Assembly: GCA_024235095.1 (NCBI GenBank)
Contig: JACKNC010000001.1
Span: 2,670,501-2,734,500 of the forward strand
Length of the DNA: 64,000 nt
Source of the DNA: Gammaproteobacteria bacterium
Lineage (GTDB): Bacteria; Pseudomonadota; Gammaproteobacteria; Competibacterales; Competibacteraceae
Reading direction: 5' to 3'
This document shows positions 41,754 through 50,993 of this stretch, one piece after another; positions within the stretch are counted from its first letter, which is position 1; each line of letters opens with the position of its first letter. Made by a program: the position numbers and the translations under genes. The notes under the pieces were generated by a model. The model saw only the letters and a list, made by a program, of their open reading frames with translations. It made no database searches and was not told where the DNA came from.

Positions 41754-42533
41754 ATGCGCCCCGTTACCCTGATCAGCCTGACCGAACCGGGCCGGGCGCT
41801 GGCGGAACGATTACTGATGTTAATGCCGGACGCCGAGCATTCGTATCGGCCCCAACCGTTTCAGGATGTGGTGCGCGCCCGGTTCCTGGCCGGTCACCGG
41901 CTGATCCTGCTGTGTGCGGTCGGTATCGCGGTGCGCACCCTGGGACCTGTATTGCGGGACAAATATCAGGACCCGGCGGTGCTCGTGCTGGACGAACATG
42001 GGCGGTTTGTTGTGCCAATCCTGTCCGGTCATGAAGGCGGCGCCAATGAGTGGGCGCGGCAGATCGCTGAATTCCTGGGTGCGCAGGCAGTGATCACCGG
42101 CGCGCAACGCTACACGCAACCTTTGCTAACCGCGGGTCTCGGTTGCAATCGCGGCTGTCCTCTGGAAACGCTGCTGGCGTTGCTGGATGAGACTCTGATC
42201 CGTCACGGTTTGCAGCGCAGCCATTTATCCGCCCTGGCCAGCATTGAGCTGAAACAGAATGAAACCGGACTGCACGCTTTGGCAACAGAACTGGGCTTAC
42301 CGATCAACTTCTATCCGGCGGTGACGCTCAACGAATACAGCGACCGGCTTAGTCGCAAATCCGAGATCGTGTTCCGGGAAACCGGCTGTTATGGCGTTGC
42401 GGAAGCAGCGGCGCTGGCCTGCGCTGAACGCCTGGTCAGGCACGATTTTCCGGCGGAATTGCTCATCCCCAAGCAGAAGAATGTGGATGCTACGCTGGCG
42501 ATTGCGCGGATTTATGGCAATCGGGATGCCTGA
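41754..42533 (+). CDS. cbiG: Cobalamin biosynthesis protein CbiG (cobalt-precorrin-5A hydrolase)
   Basis: CbiG opens the lactone ring of cobalt-precorrin-5A and releases acetaldehyde. The 259-residue product has the N-terminal part with LILLCAVGIAVRTLGPVL, DPAVLVLDEHGRFVVPILSGHEGGANEWA (split about residues 66-94), then the C-terminal CobE-like part with TAGLGCNRGCPLETL and SIELKQNETGLHALA. It is shorter than the 330-350-residue CbiG because the linker between the halves is brief. Other ring genes (cobJ, cobM, cobK) are not in this window. It converges on the exonuclease gene with 1 bp between stops. Confidence 0.88.
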   Translation: MRPVTLISLTEPGRALAERLLMLMPDAEHSYRPQPFQDVVRARFLAGHRLILLCAVGIAVRTLGPVLRDKYQDPAVLVLDEHGRFVVPILSGHEGGANEWARQIAEFLGAQAVITGAQRYTQPLLTAGLGCNRGCPLETLLALLDETLIRHGLQRSHLSALASIELKQNETGLHALATELGLPINFYPAVTLNEYSDRLSRKSEIVFRETGCYGVAEAAALACAERLVRHDFPAELLIPKQKNVDATLAIARIYGNRDA

Positions 42534-42534
42534 C

Positions 42535-44349
42535 TCAACCCACCCGGAAATACGCCTCGCGCGCCGGTAAATCCACGCCGGTCAACCGCAACGGCAATAC
42601 GCTATCCAGCGCAATGTTCTCGCCGACTTTCACGCGCGCCTCCAGCGCCAACGGCGGAATCAGCACCGAACCCCGAGGCGCCCGCTTTTCCATCAGCACC
42701 CCTTCACCCTTCCAACCCGGATGTTGTTGCAAATAGGCCAGGGTCCAGTGTTCGCGGGACAATCGTTCAGCCCGGCGCACGCCTTGCGCAGCCAGTTCCG
42801 CCGCGCCAACCCGCGCCACAATCGCCTGAGCGTCCAACAACTCGTCATCGCGTAGAAAGGCGCGCAACTGTTGATGCGCCACCAGATCCAGATAACGGCG
42901 CAACGGGCTGGTCACCTGGGCGTAAACCTCCAGCCCTAACCCGCCATGCGGACCCGGCTGACTGCTGTACTGACGGGGTCGCAGGCTACGGCGGAGGGTA
43001 TGCATCGCCGCCAGGCTGGACGGTTCACGCTCCGCCACATCGGCTACGATATCCTGAGTCGTGAATGGAAACGGCAGTGCACGCTCCAGGGCAAAGCGGG
43101 CCGCCGCCTCCCCGGCCATCAACATAGCCTCGGCGACCAGCAAGCGGCTCCGCAAGCGGGTCAGCGGCTCCACTCTCACCCGCCCATCGGACACGGTGAT
43201 TTTCACTTCCGGCAGGTCAATAAAGATAGCTCCATTAGCCTGGCGACGATGCCGATGCCGCTGAGCCAGTTCATGCAGGGTGCGAAACGGCTCCTCGTCC
43301 AGTCGCCGCTCGACCTCCTGATAACTCACCCGCTGGACGCGCACCCAGGTCGGCGTGATCTCCACGTCAGTGACCTTGCCTTCCGGATCGAGATTCAGAC
43401 CAAAAGACAGTGCTGGCGAAATTTCGGCCAGTCCCAACCCTAACTGTTCAATCGCCGCCGTTGGCAGCATGGGAATCGTCATTTCCGGCAAATACAAGGT
43501 TGCGCCGCGCGCGCGCGCCTCTTCATCCGCAGGACTGTTCGGCGGCGCCAGCACCGTAGCGTCAGCGACATGCACCCATAAGCGGTTGCCATCCAGACTC
43601 AATGCATCATCAGGATCGCGATTCCCTTCATCGTCAATGGCGAAAGCAGGTAATCCCGTTAAATCCAGGCGCGATTCATGCGGTGGATCAGGCAAGGAAA
43701 TAGCGGGCGGCTCCAGAACGGCGCCGATCCGGCGCGGCCAGGGATTGATCGACTCGCTCCAGTGATTCAGCCGTAAAAGCAGGGCATGGGCGCTGCCGGG
43801 ATTCTGTTGGCAATCGAGCGCTTGCAAGACCCGGCTTTGCTCACGTTGCCCCCAGGCTACTTCCTCGATTTCCTGTAAATAAGCAGCGTCCTCTGGACTA
43901 CAGCAACCCGCTCGCGCCCGCTGTAAAAAGCCATTCCATGCTTCCCGTTCAGCGGCTTTCGCTTCCCGAATCGCCCGTTCCTGCTCGACTTCCGTCAGAG
44001 GCCGGACATTGATCGCCTCCGGCGTACCCTGAAAATATAATCCTTCATCCACCAGCCGCCAGACCGACCAGGCCGAGGCCGGAGTGTAAGCGCCATAAAT
44101 CAATTCCGCCAGTTCCGGCAAAGTCGTCTGACCACCATCGAGCAACTCGCAAGCCGCTTCGACCTCGCCAGCCGACATCGCTAATTCACTCAGGTTACGC
44201 ACGGGACCTGGATGCAGCAACAGAACATCCTTGGGTCGGACCCGCAGTGATCGGCCATCTTCCAGCTGGATATCCAGCTTGTCGCCGAGTTCGGCGACTC
44301 GGGCTGGACCGTTCTTGTACAGCACCAGGCTATTCTGCGGAATGTTCAT
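42535..44349 (-). CDS. RNase II/R-family 3'-5' exoribonuclease
   Basis: The 604-residue RNB-domain exoribonuclease degrades RNA processively from the 3' end. It has the catalytic Asp cluster in AIDDEGNRDPDDALSLDGN (about residues 244-262), VHVADATVLAPPNSPADEEA, LYLPEMTIPMLP and VTSPLRRYLDLVAHQQL near the C-terminus, with an S1-like tail. The N-terminal region (SLVLYKNGPARVAELGDKLD) is an unusual cold-shock-like entry, as in RNB proteins of the cyanobacterial/proteobacterial VacB-like group; it is not a close rnb or rnr copy. The ATG at 44349 after CGAGG is chosen over the in-frame codon at 44379. Confidence 0.85.
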   Translation of the reverse strand: MNIPQNSLVLYKNGPARVAELGDKLDIQLEDGRSLRVRPKDVLLLHPGPVRNLSELAMSAGEVEAACELLDGGQTTLPELAELIYGAYTPASAWSVWRLVDEGLYFQGTPEAINVRPLTEVEQERAIREAKAAEREAWNGFLQRARAGCCSPEDAAYLQEIEEVAWGQREQSRVLQALDCQQNPGSAHALLLRLNHWSESINPWPRRIGAVLEPPAISLPDPPHESRLDLTGLPAFAIDDEGNRDPDDALSLDGNRLWVHVADATVLAPPNSPADEEARARGATLYLPEMTIPMLPTAAIEQLGLGLAEISPALSFGLNLDPEGKVTDVEITPTWVRVQRVSYQEVERRLDEEPFRTLHELAQRHRHRRQANGAIFIDLPEVKITVSDGRVRVEPLTRLRSRLLVAEAMLMAGEAAARFALERALPFPFTTQDIVADVAEREPSSLAAMHTLRRSLRPRQYSSQPGPHGGLGLEVYAQVTSPLRRYLDLVAHQQLRAFLRDDELLDAQAIVARVGAAELAAQGVRRAERLSREHWTLAYLQQHPGWKGEGVLMEKRAPRGSVLIPPLALEARVKVGENIALDSVLPLRLTGVDLPAREAYFRVG

Positions 44350-44818
44350 CGCGCCTCGAAAGTGTAGTAGGGCGGGCATATATAGAGGTTTCAGGCATCA
44401 TGTTTCATATTTAATAAACAGAAACAGTAAGTTGCTCCTGAATGGATCCGATTTCCAATATGGAATGACAGGATTGGGGAAAGAAGACAAGCGATCATTA
44501 TAGTCTTTAACAATTCAGAACCGGACTAATGCTGGAATCGGATTCGATGAGCGCTTGGCTGAGTGAAAATATCCAGGGGCGCATAGCGTTGATCGCCTAA
44601 AAACCTTATTATAATCGGCGAAACTGATTTTCACGGTTTGCAATCTCGCCTGCCGTCTATCTGAATAAAAAATATGAAAAATATCAAAATCCTGGTTATC
44701 CCCTTCCAAAACGTCACCCGGTTTTCACCCGGCTTGCCCCCTCATCCGGGCGGGCCTTCAAGCTCCCGTCGCCGCTGGTTCAGCCGCGGCGTCCGATATC
44801 AGTAAGGAGAGAGCGTTC
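44350..44818. other. 469-bp divergent promoter region
   Basis: This sits between the RNase and pccB starts. Most of it is AT-richer than the genes and shows no credible frame. Near the pccB end is a hairpin, CGCCGC (44770-44775) with GCGGCG (44786-44791), in what should be the 5' leader, then AAGGAG before the ATG. Promoters for both genes should be here, but I cannot place them with confidence. Confidence 0.5.
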
Positions 44819-46351
44819 ATGCATGACATTATTCATCAATTAGAAGAAAAGCGCGCCGGCGCCCGTCTGGGCGGGGGTCAGCGCCGCATTGACGCGCAGC
44901 ATAAGCGGGGCAAACTCAGCGCCCGCGAGCGCATCGAAGTACTGCTCGATCCGGGCAGTTTTGAAGAATGGGACATGTTCGTCGAGCATCGCTGCGCCGA
45001 CTTCGGCATGGCCGATACCTCCATTCCCGGCGATGGGGTAGTCACCGGTTACGGTACGGTCAATGGTCGGATCGTCTTCGTATTCAGCCAGGATTTCACG
45101 GTGTTTGGCGGTTCGCTGTCCGAACCTCACGCCGAAAAAATCTGCAAGATCATGGATCACGCCATCAAGGTCGGCGCGCCGGTCATCGGCCTGAACGACT
45201 CTGGCGGCGCCCGCATCCAGGAAGGAGTGGATTCGCTAGCCGGTTACGCCAACGTGTTCCAGCGCAACGTCATGGCCTCCGGAGTCATTCCGCAAATTTC
45301 CATGATTATGGGGCCTTGCGCCGGCGGCGCAGTGTATTCCCCGGCCATGACCGACTTTATCTTTATGGTCAAGGATACCTCGTATATGTTTGTGACCGGT
45401 CCCGAAGTGGTCAAAACCGTCACTCACGAGGAAGTGACTGCTGAAGAACTGGGCGGCGCTATGACACACTCGGTCAAGTCCGGCGTATGCGATCGGGCGT
45501 TCGAGAACGACATCGAAGCGCTGTTGATGCTGCGCCGCTTTATTAATTTCCTGCCGGCGAACAACAAGGAAAAGCCGCCATTCCGCCCGACCCCCGACCC
45601 AGCGGACCGGCTGGACTATTCGCTGGATACGCTGGTTCCTGACAATCCTAACAAGCCCTATGATATCAAAGAGCTGATCCTGAAGATTGTGGATGATGTC
45701 GACTTCTTCGAAATTCAGCCGGACAACGCAAAAAACATCATCGTTGGTCTGGCGCGTATGGATGGTTGGCCCGTCGGCATCGTCGCTAACCAGCCGATGG
45801 TGCTGGCCGGCTGTTTGGACATCAAGTCCTCAATCAAGGCCGCTCGTTTCGTGCGCTTCTGCGATGCCTTCAACATTCCCATCATTACCTTCGTCGACGT
45901 GCCCGGCTTCATGCCAGGTACATCGCAGGAGTACGGCGGCATTATCAAGCACGGCGCCAAGTTGCTCTACGCCTACGCCGAATGCACGGTGCCCAAGGTC
46001 ACCATCATTACCCGTAAAGCTTATGGCGGCGCATACGACGTAATGAGTTCCAAGCATCTGCGCGGCGATGTCAACTTCGCCTGGCCGACTGCCGAAATCG
46101 CGGTCATGGGTCCCAAAGGTGCGGTGGAAATCATTTTCCGCCAAGATATCGGCGATCTGGCCAAGATCGAAGCCCGCACCGAAGAATACCGCAGAAAATT
46201 CGCTAACCCGTTCATTGCCGGCCATCGCGGCTTTATCGATGACGTCATCATGCCGCACGGCACCCGTAAGCGCATTTGCCGCTCGCTGGCTATGTTGCGG
46301 GACAAGGAACTCGAAAATCCGTGGCGCAAGCACGGCAACATTCCGCTGTAA
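44819..46351 (+). CDS. pccB: Propionyl-CoA carboxylase beta subunit
   Basis: The carboxyltransferase half of propionyl-CoA carboxylase transfers CO2 from biotin to propionyl-CoA to give methylmalonyl-CoA. The 510-residue product has ARERIEVLLDPGSFEEWDMF, the oxyanion loop GGARIQEGVDSLAGYANVF, MGPCAGGAVYSPAMTDFIF, VGIVANQPMVLAGCLDI and FVDVPGFMPGTSQEYGG. The Asp residue expected for propionyl preference is not verified. It is a paralogue of mmdA at 28093-29643. The ATG follows AAGGAG. pccA follows in 15 bp. Confidence 0.92.
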   Translation: MHDIIHQLEEKRAGARLGGGQRRIDAQHKRGKLSARERIEVLLDPGSFEEWDMFVEHRCADFGMADTSIPGDGVVTGYGTVNGRIVFVFSQDFTVFGGSLSEPHAEKICKIMDHAIKVGAPVIGLNDSGGARIQEGVDSLAGYANVFQRNVMASGVIPQISMIMGPCAGGAVYSPAMTDFIFMVKDTSYMFVTGPEVVKTVTHEEVTAEELGGAMTHSVKSGVCDRAFENDIEALLMLRRFINFLPANNKEKPPFRPTPDPADRLDYSLDTLVPDNPNKPYDIKELILKIVDDVDFFEIQPDNAKNIIVGLARMDGWPVGIVANQPMVLAGCLDIKSSIKAARFVRFCDAFNIPIITFVDVPGFMPGTSQEYGGIIKHGAKLLYAYAECTVPKVTIITRKAYGGAYDVMSSKHLRGDVNFAWPTAEIAVMGPKGAVEIIFRQDIGDLAKIEARTEEYRRKFANPFIAGHRGFIDDVIMPHGTRKRICRSLAMLRDKELENPWRKHGNIPL

Positions 46352-46366
46352 AGAGGGAAGCGATCC

Positions 46367-48352
46367 ATGTTTAAAAAAATTCTCATCGCCAACCGCGGCG
46401 AAATCGCCTGCCGTGTGATCAAGACCGCCCGCAAAATGGGCATAAAAACCGTGGCCGTTTACTCCGAGGCCGATCGGGACGCGCTACATGTGGAAATGGC
46501 CGACGAAGCCGTGCTGATTGGCCCGCCGCCGACCGCACAGAGCTATCTGGTCATGGAGCGCATCCTCCAGGCCTGTAAGGATACCGGCGCGGAAGCGGTC
46601 CATCCCGGTTATGGCTTCCTATCCGAGCGGCCCGCGTTCTGCGAAGCGCTGGAAAAGGAAGGCATCGTGTTCATCGGCCCCAAGGTGCGCGCCATCGACG
46701 CCATGGGCGACAAGATCACCTCCAAAAAGCTGGCCAAGGAAGCGGGCGTCAGCACCGTGCCGGGGTATACCGAAATCATTAAGGACGCTGACCAGGCGGT
46801 GGAGATTGCGCGCGACATTGGTTATCCAGTGATGCTCAAGGCCAGCGCTGGCGGCGGCGGCAAGGGTATGCGCATCGCCTGGAACGACGCCGAGTGCCGG
46901 GATGGTTTTGAACGCGCTACCAACGAAGCGCGCTCCTCCTTCGGCGACGACCGGGTGTTTGTCGAGAAATACATCGAGGAGCCGCGCCATATTGAAATCC
47001 AGGTGCTCGGCGACAGCTTCGGCAATATTGTTTATCTGGGCGAGCGTGAATGTTCCCTACAACGTCGCCATCAGAAGGTGATCGAAGAAGCGCCTTCGCC
47101 GTTCCTGGATGAGAAGACCCGCCGGGCGATGGGCGAGCAAGCCGTGGCGCTGTCCCAGGCGGTGGATTATCAGTCGGCGGGTACGGTGGAGTTCATCGTC
47201 GACGCCAAGCGCAACTTCTACTTCCTGGAAATGAACACCCGTTTGCAGGTCGAACATCCGGTCACGGAATACGTGACCGGCCTCGACCTGGTCGAGCAGA
47301 TGATCCGCGTGGCCGCCGGAGAGAAGCTGAGTTTCACCCAGGACGATGTGCGGCTCAAGGGCTGGGCCATCGAAGCGCGCGTGTACGCCGAGGATCCGTT
47401 CCGCAATTTCCTGCCTTCCATTGGCCGGTTGGTCAAATACCTGCCGCCTAAGGAAACCGAGGTGGTGCGGGTCGATACCGGCATTTACGAAGGCAGCGAA
47501 GTCTCGATGTACTACGATCCGATGATCGCCAAGCTCATCACCTACGGATCGACCCGCGACCGCGCCATCGCCCACATGCGCGACGCCCTGAACGAATTTT
47601 TCATTCGCGGCGTCCAGCATAATATCAGCTTCCTAGCGGCGCTGATGGTGCATACCCGGTTCATGACCGGGCGCATCAGCACCAACATGATCGCCGAGGA
47701 ATACCCGCAGGGCTTCCATGCCTCCGATGTGCCGCATGACGATCCGGCGCTGCTGATTTCGGTTGCCGCCTTCCTGCATCGCCGGTATATGGATCGCGCC
47801 GCCAAAATCAGTGGTCAACTGCTGGGCCACGAGCGAGTGGTCAAGAATGACTGGGTCGTAATGATGGGCGGCGAACAGCACCCGGTGCATATCGACCCTG
47901 CCGACGGCGGCTACGATGTGACCTACATGGGCGAAAGCTATCAGGTGCGCAGCGACTGGCAATTCGGTTATCCCTTGTTCAAGGGGACGTTGAATGGCAC
48001 GGAAATCTGCATCCAGGTCGAGCGTCGCGACATGATTTACCGGCTGTTCCACTGGGGTTCACAAGCCGACATGATGGTCAGGTCACCGTACGTGGCGGAA
48101 TTGCAGGCCCTGATGCCGATCAAGGAAGCGCCGGATATGTCGAAATACCTGCTATCGCCGATGCCGGGGTTGCTGACCAAGCTCAATGTCGAGATCGGTC
48201 AGGAAGTTAAAGCGGGTGAGGACCTGGCGGTGATCGAGGCGATGAAGATGGAGAATGTGTTGCGCGCCGATCACGACGCCAAGGTCGCCAAGATTCTCGC
48301 GGCGCCCGGCGACAGCCTAGCGGTCGATCAGGCGATCGTCGAGTTCGAGTAA
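46367..48352 (+). CDS. pccA: Propionyl-CoA carboxylase alpha subunit (biotin carboxylase + BCCP)
   Basis: The 661-residue subunit carboxylates its own biotin. Domains in order are biotin carboxylase (FKKILIANRGEIACRVIKTA; ATP loop KASAGGGGKGMRIAW about residue 158; QVEHPVTEYVTGLDLVEQM), a PCC BT-type interaction region (about 470-590) and a C-terminal biotinyl domain with VIEAMKMENVL. Length fits PccA or acetyl-CoA carboxylase of the fused type. The partner pccB immediately upstream makes propionyl-CoA carboxylase the best call. The 3' end has a strong terminator. Confidence 0.92.
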   Translation: MFKKILIANRGEIACRVIKTARKMGIKTVAVYSEADRDALHVEMADEAVLIGPPPTAQSYLVMERILQACKDTGAEAVHPGYGFLSERPAFCEALEKEGIVFIGPKVRAIDAMGDKITSKKLAKEAGVSTVPGYTEIIKDADQAVEIARDIGYPVMLKASAGGGGKGMRIAWNDAECRDGFERATNEARSSFGDDRVFVEKYIEEPRHIEIQVLGDSFGNIVYLGERECSLQRRHQKVIEEAPSPFLDEKTRRAMGEQAVALSQAVDYQSAGTVEFIVDAKRNFYFLEMNTRLQVEHPVTEYVTGLDLVEQMIRVAAGEKLSFTQDDVRLKGWAIEARVYAEDPFRNFLPSIGRLVKYLPPKETEVVRVDTGIYEGSEVSMYYDPMIAKLITYGSTRDRAIAHMRDALNEFFIRGVQHNISFLAALMVHTRFMTGRISTNMIAEEYPQGFHASDVPHDDPALLISVAAFLHRRYMDRAAKISGQLLGHERVVKNDWVVMMGGEQHPVHIDPADGGYDVTYMGESYQVRSDWQFGYPLFKGTLNGTEICIQVERRDMIYRLFHWGSQADMMVRSPYVAELQALMPIKEAPDMSKYLLSPMPGLLTKLNVEIGQEVKAGEDLAVIEAMKMENVLRADHDAKVAKILAAPGDSLAVDQAIVEFE

Positions 48353-48407
48353 GCGACTCGCGGCAAACGGGGGATTGTGTCCCGTTCGTCGTTGCAGCGT
48401 TGTCCCG

Positions 48408-48442
48408 CCGCCCGGGCCATTCGGCCCGGGCGGTATTTTTTT
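48408..48442 (+). terminator. Strong intrinsic terminator after pccA
   Basis: CCGCCCGGGCC pairs with GGCCCGGGCGG around ATTC, followed by TATTTTTTT. It lies 56 bp after the pccA stop. Confidence 0.92.
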
Positions 48443-48526
48443 CAATAAAGATAAATACCTGATTCATAACACAGCAAGCTGCGGAGAATCAGGCCCTCCA
48501 GAGCTTGACGGCGCATTAGATCTTTT

Positions 48527-49477
48527 TCAGGCACTCCGTAATTGTGCAATATCTTTACTCGGGGAGCAGCCGAACAGACGGCTGTATTCGCGGCTAAATT
48601 GCGAGAGACTGGCGTAACCCACCTGAAAACCTGCGCTGCTGACACCCACTCTTCGCGTCATGATTAAATTGCGTGCTTCCTGCAATCTCAGTGTTTTTTG
48701 GAATTGCAGCGGACTCATGGAGGTCAGCGATTTAAAATGGCTGTAAAAGGAAGAGGGACTCATCCTTGAAATGGCGGCCAGTTCTTCAATTTTGATGGGT
48801 GTAGCATAGTTTTCCTTAAGCCACGAAATAGCCTTTGACACCTTTTGCGCATGGGAATCCGTAATGCCGATCTGTGCGATAGAAGGACCCGCTGGGCTTC
48901 GTAGTAAACGGATGAGAATTTCATCAATGACCAGAGGCACCAGAAGATCGGCTTCTTCTTGCTGTAAGATCAGACTCATGATCCGGATGGCAGCGGTCAC
49001 GATTTTTGGATTGCTGTTACCGACATAAATCGCCTGGGTGTCCAGCGTTTTGGGTACTCCTTGTGGAAAGATTTTCAAAATCAATTCGATCAGTTTCTGA
49101 GGATCAAGAGGTACGACAAGACAAAGGAAGGGTTCTTCTGAGCTGGCCTTGACGATGCTGGCGCCGACCGGCACTTCGGCCGCATAAACCACCATACGGG
49201 ATTCGTTGTATTCGAAGGAGTGGTGTGCCAGCGAAACGCGCTTCGCGCCTTGGGCCACGATGCACATACCCGGCTGACTCATGGTACGCGTCGTTTCAGC
49301 GGTCGTTTTCGTCTCCTTGACCACATGCAGGCCGTAACCTAATAGCTGGAAGCGTCCGTCATGCGGTGCGAATTGGGCAATCAAGTCGGCCAGTTTTTTC
49401 AAATCTCCGCTGTCCGGTGGATATTCGTTATCCCCGGCCATTGCAAAAGACACTAGGTTTTTATTGGGCTGAAGCAT
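48527..49477 (-). CDS. AraC-family transcriptional regulator
   Basis: The 316-residue regulator has an N-terminal AraC_N cupin-like domain (PGMCIVAQGAKRVSLAHHSFEY, split about residues 70-92; VVYAAEVPVGASIV) and two C-terminal helix-turn-helix motifs (IKIEELAAISRMSPSSFYSHF and VSSAGFQVGYASLSQFSREY). This layout matches YqhC-type regulators of aldehyde-detoxifying alcohol dehydrogenase/aldo-keto reductase genes. An alcohol dehydrogenase and an aldo/keto reductase lie just upstream on the same strand, so they are probable targets (inference). The ATG at 49477 is preferred to a TTG three codons earlier. Confidence 0.88.
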   Translation of the reverse strand: MLQPNKNLVSFAMAGDNEYPPDSGDLKKLADLIAQFAPHDGRFQLLGYGLHVVKETKTTAETTRTMSQPGMCIVAQGAKRVSLAHHSFEYNESRMVVYAAEVPVGASIVKASSEEPFLCLVVPLDPQKLIELILKIFPQGVPKTLDTQAIYVGNSNPKIVTAAIRIMSLILQQEEADLLVPLVIDEILIRLLRSPAGPSIAQIGITDSHAQKVSKAISWLKENYATPIKIEELAAISRMSPSSFYSHFKSLTSMSPLQFQKTLRLQEARNLIMTRRVGVSSAGFQVGYASLSQFSREYSRLFGCSPSKDIAQLRSA

Positions 49478-49543
49478 GATTTCCAATCGTTCTCATGGCA
49501 TCAAATAGGATGATTCATCCGAAAAGCCGAGCGTATCCTGGAT

Positions 49544-49656
49544 GTAACCGTTCAGTCCCCCCTTTGGCAAAGGGGGGTGAGGGGGGGATTTTGGCCCCGT
49601 CGCCTGTGCGAAATCCCCCCGGCCCCCCTTTTTCAAAGGGGGGAGGTGAATGCATA
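49544..49656. repeat. Dispersed palindromic repeat, copy 1
   Basis: The unit begins GTAACCGTTCAGTCCCCCCT and has two short hairpins (CCCCCCTTTGGCAAAGGGGGG and CCCCCCTTTTTCAAAGGGGGG), ending GAGGTGAA. A shorter copy is at 63495-63580; this copy has about 30 extra bases between the two hairpins. It lies between the AraC regulator and a decayed MFS gene and probably truncated that gene. Confidence 0.8.
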
Positions 49657-49773
49657 CTCCTGGATTTTCGGCAGCGCCGTAATCATGATCGAAATATTCA
49701 GGATGATCATCAGGTAGCTCACCGGGATGATCGCGAGGATAGAGATGCGCTGTAGGGCGATACTGTGTGGCAT
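49633..49773 (-). pseudogene. N-terminal remnant of an MFS transporter
   Basis: A 46-codon frame starts at the ATG at 49773. Its translation contains ILAIIPVSYLMIILNISIMI followed by TALPKIQEY, the first transmembrane helix and loop of DHA2-type drug:H+ antiporters. It runs into the palindromic repeat and stops at TGA (49633-49635). The rest of the transporter is missing. An MFS gene next to this AraC regulator and alcohol dehydrogenase fits a former detoxification cluster. Confidence 0.65.
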
Positions 49774-49797
49774 GGACGGCTTCACTTTCTTAATGCC

Positions 49798-49888
49798 CAG
49801 GACTTTCGCTTGGATGGCTCCATACCACCGTATATAGTGGATTTACTGGCAAGAACAACGGTACATGTAGTGTGAAGCGAAAGTCCTG
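49798..49888. repeat. 14-bp inverted repeat between the MFS remnant and the alcohol dehydrogenase gene
   Basis: CAGGACTTTCGCTT at 49798-49811 is the perfect complement of AAGCGAAAGTCCTG at 49875-49888, with about 63 bp between. It could be a regulator site pair, a small mobile element or an end of a lost element. No coding frame is seen in the loop. Confidence 0.55.
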
Positions 49889-49902
49889 ATGCCTTGGGTC
49901 AC

Positions 49903-50970
49903 TTATACGGCGTCTTGTTTGAGTGAGGCCATATCGATGACAAAGCGGTATTTCACATCACCTTTGACGGTGCGGTCGTAAGCCGTGTTGACGTTCTTGA
50001 TTACGATGGTTTCGATATCGCAGGTGATGTTGCGCTCCCCGCAGAAATCCAGCATTTCTTGTGTTTCCGGCAATCCGCCGATCAACGATCCGGCTAGCGA
50101 GCGGCGGCGGAAGATGAAGGGAATGCCGTCTACTCTGGTGAGCGCTTCGACCGCGCCGACGATGACCATGGTCGCGTCGCGTTTCAGCAGAGCCATATAA
50201 GGGTCGATGTCATGGCCGACGGGAATGGTGTTGAGCAGGAAGTCGAAGCTATTTTGCGCCGCCTGCATCGCCGCCTCGTCGGTGGACAGCAGGACTTCAT
50301 CCGCGCCAAGCTTTTGCGCGTCTGCGCCTTTTTCGGGCGAGGTGGTGATCATCGCCACATGGGCGCCCATGGCATGGGCGAATTTGACGCCCATATGACC
50401 CAGACCGCCTAGGCCGATGATCCCAACTTTCTGGCTCGGCCCCACCTTCCAATGGCGCAGCGGGGAATAGGTAGTGATGCCGGCGCAGAGCAAGGGCGCG
50501 GCGGCAGCCGGATCGAGATTTTCGGGAATGCGCAGCACGAAGCGTTCATCGACCGTGATCTGGTCGGAATAGCCGCCGAAGGTGAAGGGGTGGGGCGTGC
50601 CGCCGATTTTATCTTCGCCGCCATAGGTTCCGGTAAAGCCATTATCACAATATTGTTCCAGCCCATCCTCGCAGGCTTCGCAATGGCGGCAGCTATCGAC
50701 CAAGCAACCGACCCCCACCAAATCGCCGGGCTTGAATCGGTTGACGTTGCCACCCACAGTGCGTACCCGGCCAACGATTTCATGGCCGGGTACGAACGGG
50801 TATTGCGTCCAGCCCCATTCGTTGCGAGCCGAGTGAATGTCCGAGTGGCAGATCCCGCAATACAGAATGTCGATGACGACGTCTTCGGGTCGCGGTTCAC
50901 GGCGTTCGAACGTGAACGGTTTCAACGTGCCGGTAGGGGAATGTGTGGCGTATCCAAGGGTTTTCATCAT
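49903..50970 (-). CDS. Zinc-dependent alcohol dehydrogenase (cinnamyl-alcohol-dehydrogenase-like)
   Basis: This 355-residue medium-chain dehydrogenase probably reduces aldehydes with NADPH. Catalytic zinc ligands appear as YCGICHSDIHSARNEWG (Cys, about residue 40) and PGHEIVGRV (His-Glu, about 62). The structural zinc has CRHCEACEDGLEQYC, and the Rossmann loop reads GIIGLGGLGHMGVKFAHAMG. The family includes E. coli YahK and YjgB. The ATG at 50970, in a GGAGCGATTAAG context, is a better start than the frame opening at 50997. It lies 23 bp downstream of the aldo/keto reductase stop on the same strand, suggesting an operon. Confidence 0.9.
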   Translation of the reverse strand: MMKTLGYATHSPTGTLKPFTFERREPRPEDVVIDILYCGICHSDIHSARNEWGWTQYPFVPGHEIVGRVRTVGGNVNRFKPGDLVGVGCLVDSCRHCEACEDGLEQYCDNGFTGTYGGEDKIGGTPHPFTFGGYSDQITVDERFVLRIPENLDPAAAAPLLCAGITTYSPLRHWKVGPSQKVGIIGLGGLGHMGVKFAHAMGAHVAMITTSPEKGADAQKLGADEVLLSTDEAAMQAAQNSFDFLLNTIPVGHDIDPYMALLKRDATMVIVGAVEALTRVDGIPFIFRRRSLAGSLIGGLPETQEMLDFCGERNITCDIETIVIKNVNTAYDRTVKGDVKYRFVIDMASLKQDAV

Positions 50971-50993
50971 CTTAATCGCTCCATCCGGTTCTA

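Noticed and set aside
44515..44709. 64-codon minus-strand frame in the RNase-pccB gap
   Set aside because: No ribosome site, no family resemblance, AT-rich intergenic composition.
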